A stretch of 64,000 nucleotides of DNA from DAOSCP01 sp035379625 (GTDB lineage: Bacteria > Bacteroidota > Ignavibacteria > Ignavibacteriales > DAOSCP01), in NCBI GenBank assembly GCA_035379625.1, contig DAOSVM010000009.1, positions 18,252-82,251 of the forward strand. Reading direction: 5' to 3'. Numbering within the stretch: position 1 is the first letter of the stretch; each line of letters starts with the position of its first letter. The notes beneath the pieces were generated by a model that saw only the letters and a list, made by a program, of their open reading frames with translations, did not search any database and had not been told where the DNA came from. Made by a program: the position numbers and the translations under genes. This document shows positions 18,968-28,700 of this stretch, one piece after another.

Positions 18968-19538
18968 TTTCGATGTAATAATTTTAGCAGCTGGGTTGGG
19001 TAAAAGATTTGGTTGCCCAAAAATCAGAGCAAAAATTAAAGATACTTATTTCTTAGATTATATTAGCTCTTTATATGAAATAAGCGTGGCTAAATTAGTG
19101 GTAACTAACATAATAGATTATAACTTTGCATTAAAACATTTTAAAAGTTATCATTTGGCGATTAATCAAAATGTAGAATTAGGAATGCTTTATTCTTTGC
19201 AAAAAGGTATTGAAATTTCGAGTGCTGAATATTCTATAATTCATCCAATTGATTTTTTGTTTGTAAAAGCTAAAACTATAAATAATTTGATTTTACAATA
19301 TAATAGTGATTACGATATAATTAAACCTATTTATAACAATAAAGGTGGCCATCCAATAGTAATAAATTCAAAAGTAAAGGGGAGTGTATTGCAAATTCGG
19401 GATTATACTCTTAAATTAAACGATATTTTAAAAAATCCTAATTTCAAAACACATTTATTACAAACGGATGATTCCGGAATACTATTTAATGTTAACACAA
19501 TGGAAGATTTAAAAAATGGAATTAACAAGTATTTATGA
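18957..19538 (+). CDS. MocA-like molybdenum cofactor nucleotidyltransferase
   Basis: 193-residue NTP-transferase with the N-terminal signature LAAGLGKRFGCPK (near 10-22) and a metal/base motif HPIDFLF (near 96) and GGHPIVI (near 124). This is the MobA/MocA family, which attaches CMP (or GMP) to molybdopterin to make the dinucleotide cofactor used by xanthine dehydrogenases. It lies between structural genes and xdhC, as expected for a maturation factor. The start is a TTG at 18957 or 18960, overlapping the preceding stop, with AAGGA about ten bases upstream. It overlaps xdhC by 23 bases. Confidence 0.87.
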   Translation: MLNNFDVIILAAGLGKRFGCPKIRAKIKDTYFLDYISSLYEISVAKLVVTNIIDYNFALKHFKSYHLAINQNVELGMLYSLQKGIEISSAEYSIIHPIDFLFVKAKTINNLILQYNSDYDIIKPIYNNKGGHPIVINSKVKGSVLQIRDYTLKLNDILKNPNFKTHLLQTDDSGILFNVNTMEDLKNGINKYL

Positions 19539-20340
19539 AAAAATTAATTATTTGATACAGCAAAAAATTAGGTTCTGGGTTGCAACAATTATAAAATCCG
19601 ATGGTTCTGTTCCTGGACAAACGGGAATGAAACTTATTGTTGTTAGCGAAAACGAAATTTATGGAACAATTGGCGGCGGTAATATTGAACATTATGTTAT
19701 AAAAAAAATATTGAAATATAAACCTAATGATCTACAAATTTGGGATTTTGCACTTTCGCAAGATCCAGATGAGATTAAAGAAAGTTTAGGAATGCTCTGT
19801 GGTGGGCAACAACAAGTTTTAATTGAACCTGTTAACTTGAAAGAAAAATTATTTATTTTTGGAGCAGGGCATTGCGCTATTAGTTTATCCGCAATTGCTT
19901 CTAAATGCGGATTTGATGTTTACGTGTTAGACAACCGTGATGAATGGTTAAATGAAAAGTATCATCCACTTGCAACTCAACTAATAAAATCCAATTTCCA
20001 GCATTTTGATGAAACAATTATTCCAGATAATTCATTTTTAGTAATTATGACTTATGCTCATACTTACGATGAAATTTTGTTAAAAAAATTATTAAATAAA
20101 AAATCGAAATATATTGGAATGATAGGGAGCAGAAATAAAATTAAAAAAATATTTGATGATCTAATAAAAGAAGGTTATGATAAGGAATTATTAAAAAAAG
20201 TTTATGCTCCAATTGGTTTTGAATTAAAAACTCACACGCCAGAAGAAATAGCAGTTAGTATTTCTGCTCAACTATTAGCTGTAAAAAATGGGATATCTTC
20301 TATAGCAATAAATTCAAATCCATTATTAGGAAATAATTAG
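19516..20340 (+). CDS. xdhC: XdhC/CoxI family molybdenum hydroxylase maturation protein
   Basis: 274 residues with an XdhC_CoxI domain (about 10-100, with the diagnostic GMLCGGQ near 92-98) and a Rossmann-like C-terminal XdhC_C domain (FIFGAGHCAISLS near 114, GMIGSRNK near 201). XdhC binds molybdenum cofactor, helps insert the sulfur ligand and hands the cofactor to apo-enzyme. In selenium-linked systems a related protein (YqeB) has a similar architecture, and this one could serve that role. It overlaps the MocA-like gene by 23 bases; GGAAG precedes the ATG. Confidence 0.88.
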   Translation: MELTSIYEKINYLIQQKIRFWVATIIKSDGSVPGQTGMKLIVVSENEIYGTIGGGNIEHYVIKKILKYKPNDLQIWDFALSQDPDEIKESLGMLCGGQQQVLIEPVNLKEKLFIFGAGHCAISLSAIASKCGFDVYVLDNRDEWLNEKYHPLATQLIKSNFQHFDETIIPDNSFLVIMTYAHTYDEILLKKLLNKKSKYIGMIGSRNKIKKIFDDLIKEGYDKELLKKVYAPIGFELKTHTPEEIAVSISAQLLAVKNGISSIAINSNPLLGNN

Positions 20341-20351
20341 GAGAAATATAA

Positions 20352-20996
20352 ATGAAGACAAATATTAAATTTCAAACAGTTTTGTTAGTTGGTGCAATTT
20401 GGGGATTTTTCGAAGCATCAATGGGAATTTATGTAAAAGGCGTTTGCGGATATCAAATGACTGGTTCAGTTATGACCGGGATAGCAATTTTTTTTATGAC
20501 GCTAGGATATTCTTATTCCAAAGAAACAAAATCAATCCTTTATATGCTAGTTTTGGCAATAAATTTGAAAATTTTTAGTGCTTTGATTATTGGGAAGCCA
20601 ATTTTTGGAGGCGGTGTTGCTAATCCAGTATTTGCTTTTATTACAGAAGCATTATCTTTGATGGTAATTATCTATTTAATGAATGAATTTAATTCAAAAA
20701 ATATTGTAAAAAATTCATTATTTGGTGGTTTAACTGCACTAATTGCAGTTAATGTTTTCCCGTATGTTGGTCATTTTACTGGAAATGTAGCTTGCAACAC
20801 AAACGGTTATCCTTGGTCATTGTTATATTCACCAGTTTCTGTGTCCTTATCTATGATATTATTTCCAGTTGCTATCAAATTAGGTGAAATATTAGCATAT
20901 GAAATTAATGAAAATCGCATTAATAAATTCAAAATAGCTCTTGTTAATTCATTATCTATAGTTTTCATATTATTATCACTATTGATTGCAAAATAA
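20352..20996 (+). CDS. Unknown membrane protein in purine cluster
   Basis: 214-residue integral membrane protein with about six hydrophobic segments (near residues 10-25, 37-55, 60-80, 85-110, 125-145, 155-175 and a last one at 190-212). I do not recognise the family. Glycine- and proline-rich loops (GKPIFGGGVANP near 76, NVACNTNGYPW near 140) suggest a small-molecule transporter or a substrate-binding component; size and layout recall ECF-type S components, but no signature was seen. AGGAG precedes the ATG, 11 bases after xdhC. The stop shares one base with the start of a P-loop NTPase, so the two are probably made together. Confidence 0.75.
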   Translation: MKTNIKFQTVLLVGAIWGFFEASMGIYVKGVCGYQMTGSVMTGIAIFFMTLGYSYSKETKSILYMLVLAINLKIFSALIIGKPIFGGGVANPVFAFITEALSLMVIIYLMNEFNSKNIVKNSLFGGLTALIAVNVFPYVGHFTGNVACNTNGYPWSLLYSPVSVSLSMILFPVAIKLGEILAYEINENRINKFKIALVNSLSIVFILLSLLIAK

Positions 20997-21472
20997 TGGT
21001 AAACATAATAACGGGCGAAATACAATCCGGAAAAACTACATATTTGCTTAACCTTATAAAAGATAGTTTTTCCGGAAAAACTATTGCAGGGTATACAACA
21101 AAGAGAATTTTAGATAATTCTAATTTCATAATAGGTTTTTCATTTAAAACATTTACAACAAATCGCGAAATACTATTTGCACACTCGCAACAAAAAATTG
21201 GAAACAAAAAATTTGGCAATTACTTTGTTAATGAAAATAGTTTTGTAAAGTTAATTGATGAAATAAAAAAAGTTTTCGAACCAGATTTATTAGTATTTGA
21301 TGAATTAGGAAAGATGGAAATAAATAATGATTACTTTGTAAATCAAATAAAATTATTTGTTAGAAATTATCCTTTATCATTTATTGTAATTCAAAAACGC
21401 GTACTAGATTTTTGGCTCGAAAAATTAGAAATAGAAGCTTACAATTTAAAGATTATTGAAAAAATATCTTAA
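20996..21472 (+). CDS. THEP1-like P-loop nucleoside triphosphatase
   Basis: 158 residues. Walker A is GEIQSGKTT (7-15) and Walker B with the family-diagnostic follow-up is LLVFDELGKME (about 97-107), like the DEIGKME motif of THEP1-type NTPases. The family hydrolyses NTPs in vitro but its cellular role is unclear. It is the last gene of the cluster and its ATG overlaps the stop of the membrane protein gene (TAATG). A joint role in energised purine or molybdate handling, or in cofactor maturation, is inference from position only. Confidence 0.8.
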   Translation: MVNIITGEIQSGKTTYLLNLIKDSFSGKTIAGYTTKRILDNSNFIIGFSFKTFTTNREILFAHSQQKIGNKKFGNYFVNENSFVKLIDEIKKVFEPDLLVFDELGKMEINNDYFVNQIKLFVRNYPLSFIVIQKRVLDFWLEKLEIEAYNLKIIEKIS

Positions 21473-21497
21473 ATTTCATAAAATCCAACCTTTTTCT

Positions 21498-21505
21498 TAA
21501 ATTTG
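21498..21505 (+). promoter_or_regulatory. Candidate -7 element for dnaE
   Basis: TAAATTTG matches the Bacteroidota-type TAnnTTTG element and lies 33 bases upstream of the dnaE ATG, just after the end of the purine cluster. No well-spaced TTG upstream box was found, so this is a weak call. Confidence 0.3.
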
Positions 21506-21538
21506 TTAAATGTATATTTTTTTATTCTAAGGGAAATT

Positions 21539-24500
21539 ATGGGTGCAGATTTTGTACATATACACGTACACTCTCATTATAGTTTGCAAGATGCCGCTGC
21601 AACAGTTGGAGAATTAGTAAAAGCTGCAAAAGAAGATGGTATGACAGCTTTAGCTTTAACAGACCACGGCGTTATGTATGGTATAGCAGAATTTTACAAA
21701 AAAGCAAAAGAAGCTGGAATTAAACCAATTATCGGTAGTGAACTTTATATTGTGCCGGATAAAGCTTCAAGATTTGATAAAGGAAAAAATGAAAGATCTG
21801 ATGATGATAACGACACATATTCATCATCACCTAAAAAAATTTACAACCATTTAATACTTTTAGCAAAAAATGAAATTGGATATAAAAATTTAGTTAAACT
21901 TTGTTCAATTGGGCATAAAGAAGGTTATTACTATAAACCAAGAATAGATTGGGAAACATTAGTACAATATCACGAAGGATTAATTTGTACAACAGCTTGT
22001 CCAGCTGGAATTATTGCCACTCCAATTATAAATAATGAATATGAAAAAGCTAAACAAATAGCTTTGGAATATAAAGAGTTATTTGGAGACGATTTTTATC
22101 TTGAAATTCAAGATCACGGGCTGGAAATAGAGAAAAAACTTCTTAAATATATTCCACAAATTGCTAAAGAAACAGGTATTAAGCTTGTTGCTACAAATGA
22201 TGTGCACTATCAAAAAAGAGAACACGCAATTGCTCATAACATTTTGATTAATCTTAGCGAAAAAGATATTGATTATCGAAATTTAAGATATGGCACTGAC
22301 CAGCTCTATTTTAAAACAGCTGATGAAATGAAAGCAATTTTTAAAGATTTTCCTGAAGCTATCGAGTCAACATTAGAAATTGCTGATAAAATAAATCTTG
22401 AATTCAAATTCGGTGTTTACCATATGCCGAAATTTCCAATTCCTGAAGAACACAAAGAAAAAAATCTGGATCAATATTTTATTTATTTAGCAAAAGAAGG
22501 TTTAAAGAGACGATTTGCAAATATTACTCCCGAAATAAGAGAAAGATTCGATTTCGAGATTGAAACAATTGTAAAAATGGGCTTTTCTGGCTATTTTCTT
22601 ATTGTACAAGATTTTATTAACGCATCAAAACAAAGGGGAATTGCTGTAGGGCCTGGTCGTGGTAGTGCTGCTGGTAGTCTTGTTGCTTATTGTCTTGGCA
22701 TTACTAACGTAGATCCTCTAGAATATGATTTGTTATTTGAAAGATTTTTAAATCCTGATAGAAAATCTATGCCTGATATCGATGTTGATTTTGCAGACGA
22801 TAAACGTGAAAAAGTAATTGAATATGTTAAAGAAAAATATGGCGAAGAGTCCGTTTCTCAAATTGTGACATTTAACACATTATCATCAAAGGCAGTTTTA
22901 ACTGATGTTGCCAGAGTTATTGGTGTGCCATTAAATGAAGTTAAAAATATTACAAAACATATTCCTTCTGTATTTGGAAAAGTTTATTCCATTGAGCAAG
23001 CCATAAATGAAGTACCAGAGTTAGAACATCTAAAAAATCCACAAAATGAAAAAATTAAAGAATTACTCGAATATTCAAAAATACTAGAAGGTAAAAATAG
23101 AAATTCATCAAAACACGCTGCTGGTGTTGTTATAGCTCCTGGTGATATAACCGATTATGTACCTATTGCAAAAGCACAAAGAGAAGACAACGTTTTTGTT
23201 ACACAATTTAATATGAAAATGCTGGAAGATTTTGCTGGTCTTCTCAAAATGGATTTTCTTGGCCTAAGAACTCTTACAATCATCACAGAGACGATAAAAT
23301 TAATCAAGAAAAATTATGGTATTGAAATTGATTTAGATAAAATTCCATTTGATGATCCTAAAACTTATGAATTATTCAGCAATGGGCAAACGACTGCAGT
23401 ATTTCAGTTTGAAAGTCCAAATATGCGTGAATATTTAAGTCGCTTAAAGCCTGAAAGTATTAAGGATTTAGCGGCAATGAATGCTTTGTATCGTCCGGGT
23501 CCAATGCAATTTATCGATACTTTTATTAAAAAAAAATTCGGGCAGGAAGAAATTACATATCGTCATCCAAAGTTAGAACCAATTCTCAAGGAAACTTACG
23601 GTATAATTGTTTACCAAGAACAAGCTATTCAAATTGCCAATAAAATAGCTGGAATGACTTTAGCCCAAGCTGATATTTTAAGAAGAGCTATGGGTAAAAA
23701 AGATGCTGAAGCAATGAAAAAACAAAAATCTATTTTTGTTGAAGGGGCTGTGAAAAATGGTATAGATGAACAAATTGCAACTGATATTTTTAATGATATC
23801 GAAGCTTTTGCATCTTATGGTTTTAATAAAAGCCATGCTGTAGCTTATAGTGTTGTGGCTTACTATACAGCTTATTTAAAAGCTAATTATCCTGCTGAAT
23901 TTTTAGCTGCTAATATGACAAACGAATTAAATGACGTTTCTAAAATTGCTATACTGCTTGATGAATGCCGTAAAATGAAAATTAACGTCAGACCACCTAA
24001 TATTAATAAACCTTCTGTCTATTTTGATGTTGAAAATGGTGAAATTATTTTTGGTATGGCTGCAATTAAAGGCGTAGGCGAAGGTGCAGTTGAAGAAATT
24101 TATAATGCAAAGAAAAATTTAAACAGAGATTTCAAAAATATTTTCGATTTCTGTGCTAATGTTGATAATAGAATTTTAAATAAAAAAGCTTTAGAAGCAT
24201 TAGTTCTAGCTGGTGCATTCGATTTTACGGGATTTTCTCGCTCTCAAAACTTTATGGCAATAGAAGCTGCTATTGAATATGGTAAAAATTACAAAAAAAC
24301 ACTTGAAAAATCTACCGATAGTTTATTCGATTTATCAGCATCAGATGATATTTTAATACAAGAGCCTAAAATGCCAGAAGTTCCTTCGTGGGGATTAGAG
24401 ATTGAATTAGCAAATGAAAGAAAAGTTTTAGGTTTTTATTTATCAGATCATCCCGTCTCTAATTACGAAATAGATAGAAACTTCATTGCAAATGTAGAAT

Positions 24501-25018
24501 TAGGAGATACTACCAATGTTAATGATAATGATGAAGTAACAGTTTTAGGCGTTATAATTGAAAAAGATGAAAAACTCGATAAAAATAAGCGTCCAATGGC
24601 TTTTTTTAAGGTTGATGATATTACTGGCGTTTGTGAATGTATTATTTTTAATCGTGCTTATGAAAGTGCAAAAAATTTATTAGTTGAAGAAAATGTTGTT
24701 TGCATAAATGGGATTGCTGAAAATACTGGAGATTCTATTAAAATTACAGTTAATAAAGTTATGGATGTTGAAAGTGCACGCAACCAAACTGTTAAAGCTT
24801 TAAATTTAATTATAGATGAAAAAAATACAGTAGATGACCTTAATAAAATTCAAAATATTTTGGAAAAGTATCCCGGAAATAAAAACGTAATAATAACTTA
24901 TTACAAAAATAAAATGCTCAGACATTTTAATTTAAATATTAAAATTAATCTATCAAATGATTTGCTTAACGAATTATTACAAATTTTGAGTAGAAACAAA
25001 ATTAAATACTATAAATAG
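21539..25018 (+). CDS. dnaE: DNA polymerase III subunit alpha
   Basis: Replicative polymerase catalytic subunit, 1159 residues. The PHP domain opens with HIHVHSHYSLQDAA (near 6-19); the palm carries GPGRGSAAGS (near 375) and the catalytic aspartates in MPDIDVDFAD (near 414-423); a helix-hairpin-helix and an OB-fold (VTVLGVIIEKDEK near 1000) follow. I chose the ATG at 21539 because AAGGGA lies just upstream and the protein then starts at the PHP domain; an upstream in-frame TTG at 21503 lies inside the likely promoter. It is downstream of, but not clearly cotranscribed with, the purine cluster. Confidence 0.96.
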   Translation: MGADFVHIHVHSHYSLQDAAATVGELVKAAKEDGMTALALTDHGVMYGIAEFYKKAKEAGIKPIIGSELYIVPDKASRFDKGKNERSDDDNDTYSSSPKKIYNHLILLAKNEIGYKNLVKLCSIGHKEGYYYKPRIDWETLVQYHEGLICTTACPAGIIATPIINNEYEKAKQIALEYKELFGDDFYLEIQDHGLEIEKKLLKYIPQIAKETGIKLVATNDVHYQKREHAIAHNILINLSEKDIDYRNLRYGTDQLYFKTADEMKAIFKDFPEAIESTLEIADKINLEFKFGVYHMPKFPIPEEHKEKNLDQYFIYLAKEGLKRRFANITPEIRERFDFEIETIVKMGFSGYFLIVQDFINASKQRGIAVGPGRGSAAGSLVAYCLGITNVDPLEYDLLFERFLNPDRKSMPDIDVDFADDKREKVIEYVKEKYGEESVSQIVTFNTLSSKAVLTDVARVIGVPLNEVKNITKHIPSVFGKVYSIEQAINEVPELEHLKNPQNEKIKELLEYSKILEGKNRNSSKHAAGVVIAPGDITDYVPIAKAQREDNVFVTQFNMKMLEDFAGLLKMDFLGLRTLTIITETIKLIKKNYGIEIDLDKIPFDDPKTYELFSNGQTTAVFQFESPNMREYLSRLKPESIKDLAAMNALYRPGPMQFIDTFIKKKFGQEEITYRHPKLEPILKETYGIIVYQEQAIQIANKIAGMTLAQADILRRAMGKKDAEAMKKQKSIFVEGAVKNGIDEQIATDIFNDIEAFASYGFNKSHAVAYSVVAYYTAYLKANYPAEFLAANMTNELNDVSKIAILLDECRKMKINVRPPNINKPSVYFDVENGEIIFGMAAIKGVGEGAVEEIYNAKKNLNRDFKNIFDFCANVDNRILNKKALEALVLAGAFDFTGFSRSQNFMAIEAAIEYGKNYKKTLEKSTDSLFDLSASDDILIQEPKMPEVPSWGLEIELANERKVLGFYLSDHPVSNYEIDRNFIANVELGDTTNVNDNDEVTVLGVIIEKDEKLDKNKRPMAFFKVDDITGVCECIIFNRAYESAKNLLVEENVVCINGIAENTGDSIKITVNKVMDVESARNQTVKALNLIIDEKNTVDDLNKIQNILEKYPGNKNVIITYYKNKMLRHFNLNIKINLSNDLLNELLQILSRNKIKYYK

Positions 25019-25037
25019 ATGTATTTTGAGATAGCGT

Positions 25038-25250
25038 TTAATTGTTTATCTTTTTTATATATGAAGATAAAAAATTGAATTGAGATAATTTTCTTTCAAC
25101 TTTCTCAAATTCTTCATCGATTTGTTGATAAAACTTATTCAATGATTCTTCAATTTCATTTTCAAATTCACTTAAATCAAATAAATTATTTACATCATTA
25201 TTTAAATAATTGTTAACATTGTGATTATTATCATTACTCATATTACTCAA
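25038..25250 (-). CDS. Small Asn-rich acidic hypothetical protein
   Basis: A 70-residue reading frame convergent with dnaE. The first 22 residues are mostly Asn, Asp and Ser; residues 24-70 look like one amphipathic, glutamate-rich helix (FENEIEESLNKFYQQIDEEF) that could be a coiled coil. No motif or family is recognised. The ribosome site is weak (TTTGAG), and two in-frame ATGs are close together. It might be a genuine small protein or a chance frame. Confidence 0.4.
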   Translation of the reverse strand: MSNMSNDNNHNVNNYLNNDVNNLFDLSEFENEIEESLNKFYQQIDEEFEKVERKLSQFNFLSSYIKKINN

Positions 25251-25385
25251 ATATTAATGTTATATTAAAATAGTAATTATTAAGTGCTTAAATATAATAA
25301 TAAATTAACTGGAAGTCAAATTAAATTTTAGGGAATTAAAAAGTAAAAAAAAATAAATTAAAAAAAATCATAATTTGGCTCAGTA

Positions 25386-25716
25386 GGGTGGCACGGAATT
25401 GCCACAATTTGGCAAAAATAAATGTAGCGTGGCATTGATATGCCACAAAAGTGGCACGAATTTTCCACGCGGTGGCAGAAATAAATGTAGAGTGGCATCG
25501 AATGCCACTCGGTGGCACGCAAAGTTGCCAAGTTGGCAGATAAATTTAAACGGTGGCAATTTTGTAGCAAGAAAATGGAAGGGATTTGCCAACAGGTGGC
25601 AAAAATTGATGTAGGGTGGCATTGATATGCCACCTTTTTGGCACGGAATTACCACAATGGTGGCACGCAAATTTAAAAGGTGGCAATTATATTGTATATA
25701 CGATATAATTGCCACC
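25386..25716. repeat. Phased TGGCA repeat block 1
   Basis: TGGCA (14 exact, one TGGAA) starts at 25389, 25410, 25430, 25452, 25473, 25493, 25513, 25534, 25554, 25576, 25597, 25617, 25639, 25661 and 25681, that is every 20-22 bases. A higher-order unit of about 61-64 bases begins at 25410, 25473, 25534, 25597 and 25661. Many TGGCA words are followed 10-11 bases later by TGCCA, making small palindromes such as TGGCATTGATATGCCA. The block ends in a 38-base palindrome (25679-25716) with 14-base arms. No convincing gene is in it. It resembles a phased protein-binding array or a degenerate 21-base tandem repeat. Confidence 0.85.
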
Positions 25717-25720
25717 TTGA

Positions 25721-25786
25721 TTTTTTTGCAAGAATTGCAAAAAAACGCACAACTTCAGTTGTGCGGCACGCTTACACCGTCTGAGC
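25721..25786 (+). repeat. Dispersed hairpin repeat, copy B
   Basis: TTTTTGCAA-GAA-TTGCAAAAA, then hairpin CGCACAAC-TTCA-GTTGTGCG, then core GCTTACACCGTCTGAGC. It lies between phased TGGCA block 1 and the 3' end of the minus-strand protease gene, 12 bases from its stop, so it may also end that transcript. Its hairpin is the one most like that of copy A. Confidence 0.85.
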
Positions 25787-25798
25787 CCATTATAATTT

Positions 25799-28700
25799 TT
25801 ATTTTATTATTGCTATTTTTCCAGTTTTTATTTCGTTATATGTTGAATTTGTGCGTCTGTATATTTTGTATATGTAAATACCGCTGTTAAGTGATTTATT
25901 CTCTTTATCTTTTCCATCCCATTCGTAGTATTTTGTTTTACCTGAAATTGTGTTGATAATATTTCCTTCAATCGATAAAATATAAATGTCATAATCTGCA
26001 GGAAGATTTGAAAATATTACTGATTTATGTTTGCTAGTAATATATGGATTTGGGTAAACTATTGGCTCTGTTTGTGGATTGTACATTGGGGAAATGTAAA
26101 TTTCGTTATTGACATTTGTAAGAGAATCGTTGTTAATGCTGTAAACTCCGCTTAATGTTATTTTTGTATCTATTCCTACGCGATTGAGTGGTTTTTGTTT
26201 TACATTTAATATTACTGCACTATCAAGGATTTCGTAAGTGTTAAGTTCATTCTGCGGAATGAAACTTACTTGCATACTTTGAGTTGTTAATAATTTATTG
26301 ATTTTATCGTTAAAAAATATTTTTATAGTGTAATCGTTTTGCAATTCGTATTTTTTTACAAAAAAGTTTATTGGTTTGTTGTTTTGTTGTGTAAATATGA
26401 AATTAATTCCATTGAATTTGTTTATTCTATTGTTAATATCTTTGATGGTTAGTTGTGTTATTTGATAATTTACATTTGTTTTGTAATTATTTAGTTTTAT
26501 CAATATTTCGTTAGGGGATGAAAATGTAATTGTAGAAAATGTTAAAGTTTTATCATTAAATTTTATCATTGTGTCACTGTAAAAATTGGTATTCAAAGGA
26601 TTATTAAAAGTTAATTTTATAAAACCTTGTATATCTGTTGAATATGATTTTAATATTGTTTGGCTTAATGGTGAATATTTGTAAAATGTGTCTGGGGATA
26701 AAGTACTACTAACTGCATAGTAAATATAATTACCATCGATTGTATCGATTAGAGATGTTCCATTTACTTTTTTCGTTATGATGTTTATTTTATTATTGGT
26801 TTTGAAAACATTATAATCTCCTAAAGGAGCATCCCATTCTATTAAAACGTTTGAGTTATTTAGTTGAGTAAAAGTTATTTTTTTTATTTTAACATTTGTT
26901 TTATTTAAAGTTTTGATTTCTATTTTATTTGAAATATTCTCACTGAAATATACTGAATTATTAATGGTTGTAAATAAATAATTAGATGTCATAATTGATG
27001 AATAATAAATTATATTTACGATATTATTTGAGATTAAAACATTTTGTTTAAATTTCTTATTTATGAATATGATATCATTATTATTTGAAGTTGAGAATGA
27101 AGTAGAATTATCTTCGTAAATGTAGAATGCGTTTGGTAAAGCAAGACCTATAAAATTGTGTGTTTGTTTAAGTTTTATATCAAGATTTAAATTAAAATCT
27201 GAAAAGTCATCATAGAAAACATTTAAAGATGTTAAGTTAGTTTGGTTGTTAGTAGTTGTTAATGTGAATAAAATGTAAAGTGGAACAATATCTTCGTTGC
27301 TAGTGTGTGAAACGAAATAAAGTTTGTTGTTTGAAATTACGCAGTTCCCTTGAGATGGAAATTCTGTTTCAATAGTGTAGGCATTTGTAAAATTGTTGTT
27401 GGAATAATTCCAGCATATTATATCACCATCTCCATCAATAGCAAAAATATCGATTAGATTGTCATTATTTATATTTCCTATTGCAATGCTTGGAGTGCGA
27501 AAAGTATTTAAGTAATATTTTGGTTTTGAAAAATTTTTTAATACGTGAATTATTTGCAATGAGTTATTTTTTAATTCAGTAACAATAAAAGTTGTATCAG
27601 TATTACGGAAAAAAATGTTTTTTATTCCATTGTTATTTAAGTCGTAAGAATTAGCAGGGAAATAAGAATTTTTTTGATCGTAAATTTTAACCAATTTGTT
27701 ATCTGAAAATTTGTAAATCACTAAATTAGTTGAAGTTCTACCAATTATTTCAGTTTTACCATCTTTATCGAAGTCGTCGATTAAAAAGGCTTTAAAGTTT
27801 TCAATTGAATCAATTGGATAAGTTGAGTTATTTAAATAGTAGAAATATGTTCTATTGTTTTTATAAATTAAAACAATATCGTTTGCCGAATCAGAAGATT
27901 GAAAAGTATTTGAGAATATTTCATTTCCATCGAATTTAGCAATTTTATTTGCGTCATACGAATAATTTTTATCAGGTATTGATATTGTAAAGTATTTACC
28001 GTTGTTGTTGTTAATAAAAGATTGGTTATTAATTTTTGCTTCAAAATAGCATTCTATTTGACAATTGCCTAAATCGTTATTAATGATTTTGCCGTAGTGG
28101 AAATAATCTTTGAAATTTAAATTTTCATTGGGTGTAATTACTGAAGTTATAAAATTGCTACTTCCTTTTTGCCTGTAGTGGATGTAAGCTTTAGCGCGTT
28201 TATCGGTATATACTGAGGTGGCAAAACCAACATCAGTTCCATTATTAAGGGGTGCAAGAAAAATTGGATAAATATTTATATTTTTTTTTACAATATAAAA
28301 AGTAACACTACTTTCAATTGTAGAGTTATTAGATGTATAAACAATTATTTTTAGAGTATAAGTTGTATCGTAAAAATCTTTTGTTGATAAAGTAAATTTT
28401 AAATTTGCTCCTTGTTGCGACAAATTATCGATTAAAGTGGTCCAATTATTTGGTTTTGTTCCAATACCAAGCAGAATTTTATGATTAGAATAGTTAGGTA
28501 GAAGAACGCTGTAGTTTATGTTAATTGTATCTGAAAAGTAAGAAGAATCTTGCACAGGTGAATGAATTGTAAAAATTCCAGATGGATAATATTTTAAAGC
28601 GTTCAAAGCGTTAAGTCTACCGCTACCGGAAAGAATATCGGAACCGGGTTGTTCGATATCATCCGCGGTAAGTTTTAAGATGTTTTTTATTTGAGTAGGG

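Noticed and set aside
21503..21538. TTG start for dnaE
   Set aside because: No ribosome site, overlaps the promoter-like element, and the PHP domain starts right after the ATG at 21539 with AAGGGA upstream.
25336..25715. Several overlapping minus- and plus-strand open frames of 60-111 codons in TGGCA block 1
   Set aside because: A period near 21 bases is seven codons, so stop-free frames arise on both strands at once. The products are repetitive, Cys/His-rich and lack ribosome sites.
25386..25716. CRISPR array
   Set aside because: The repeat word is only 5 bases with 15-16 base variable gaps, units are imperfect and no cas genes are seen.
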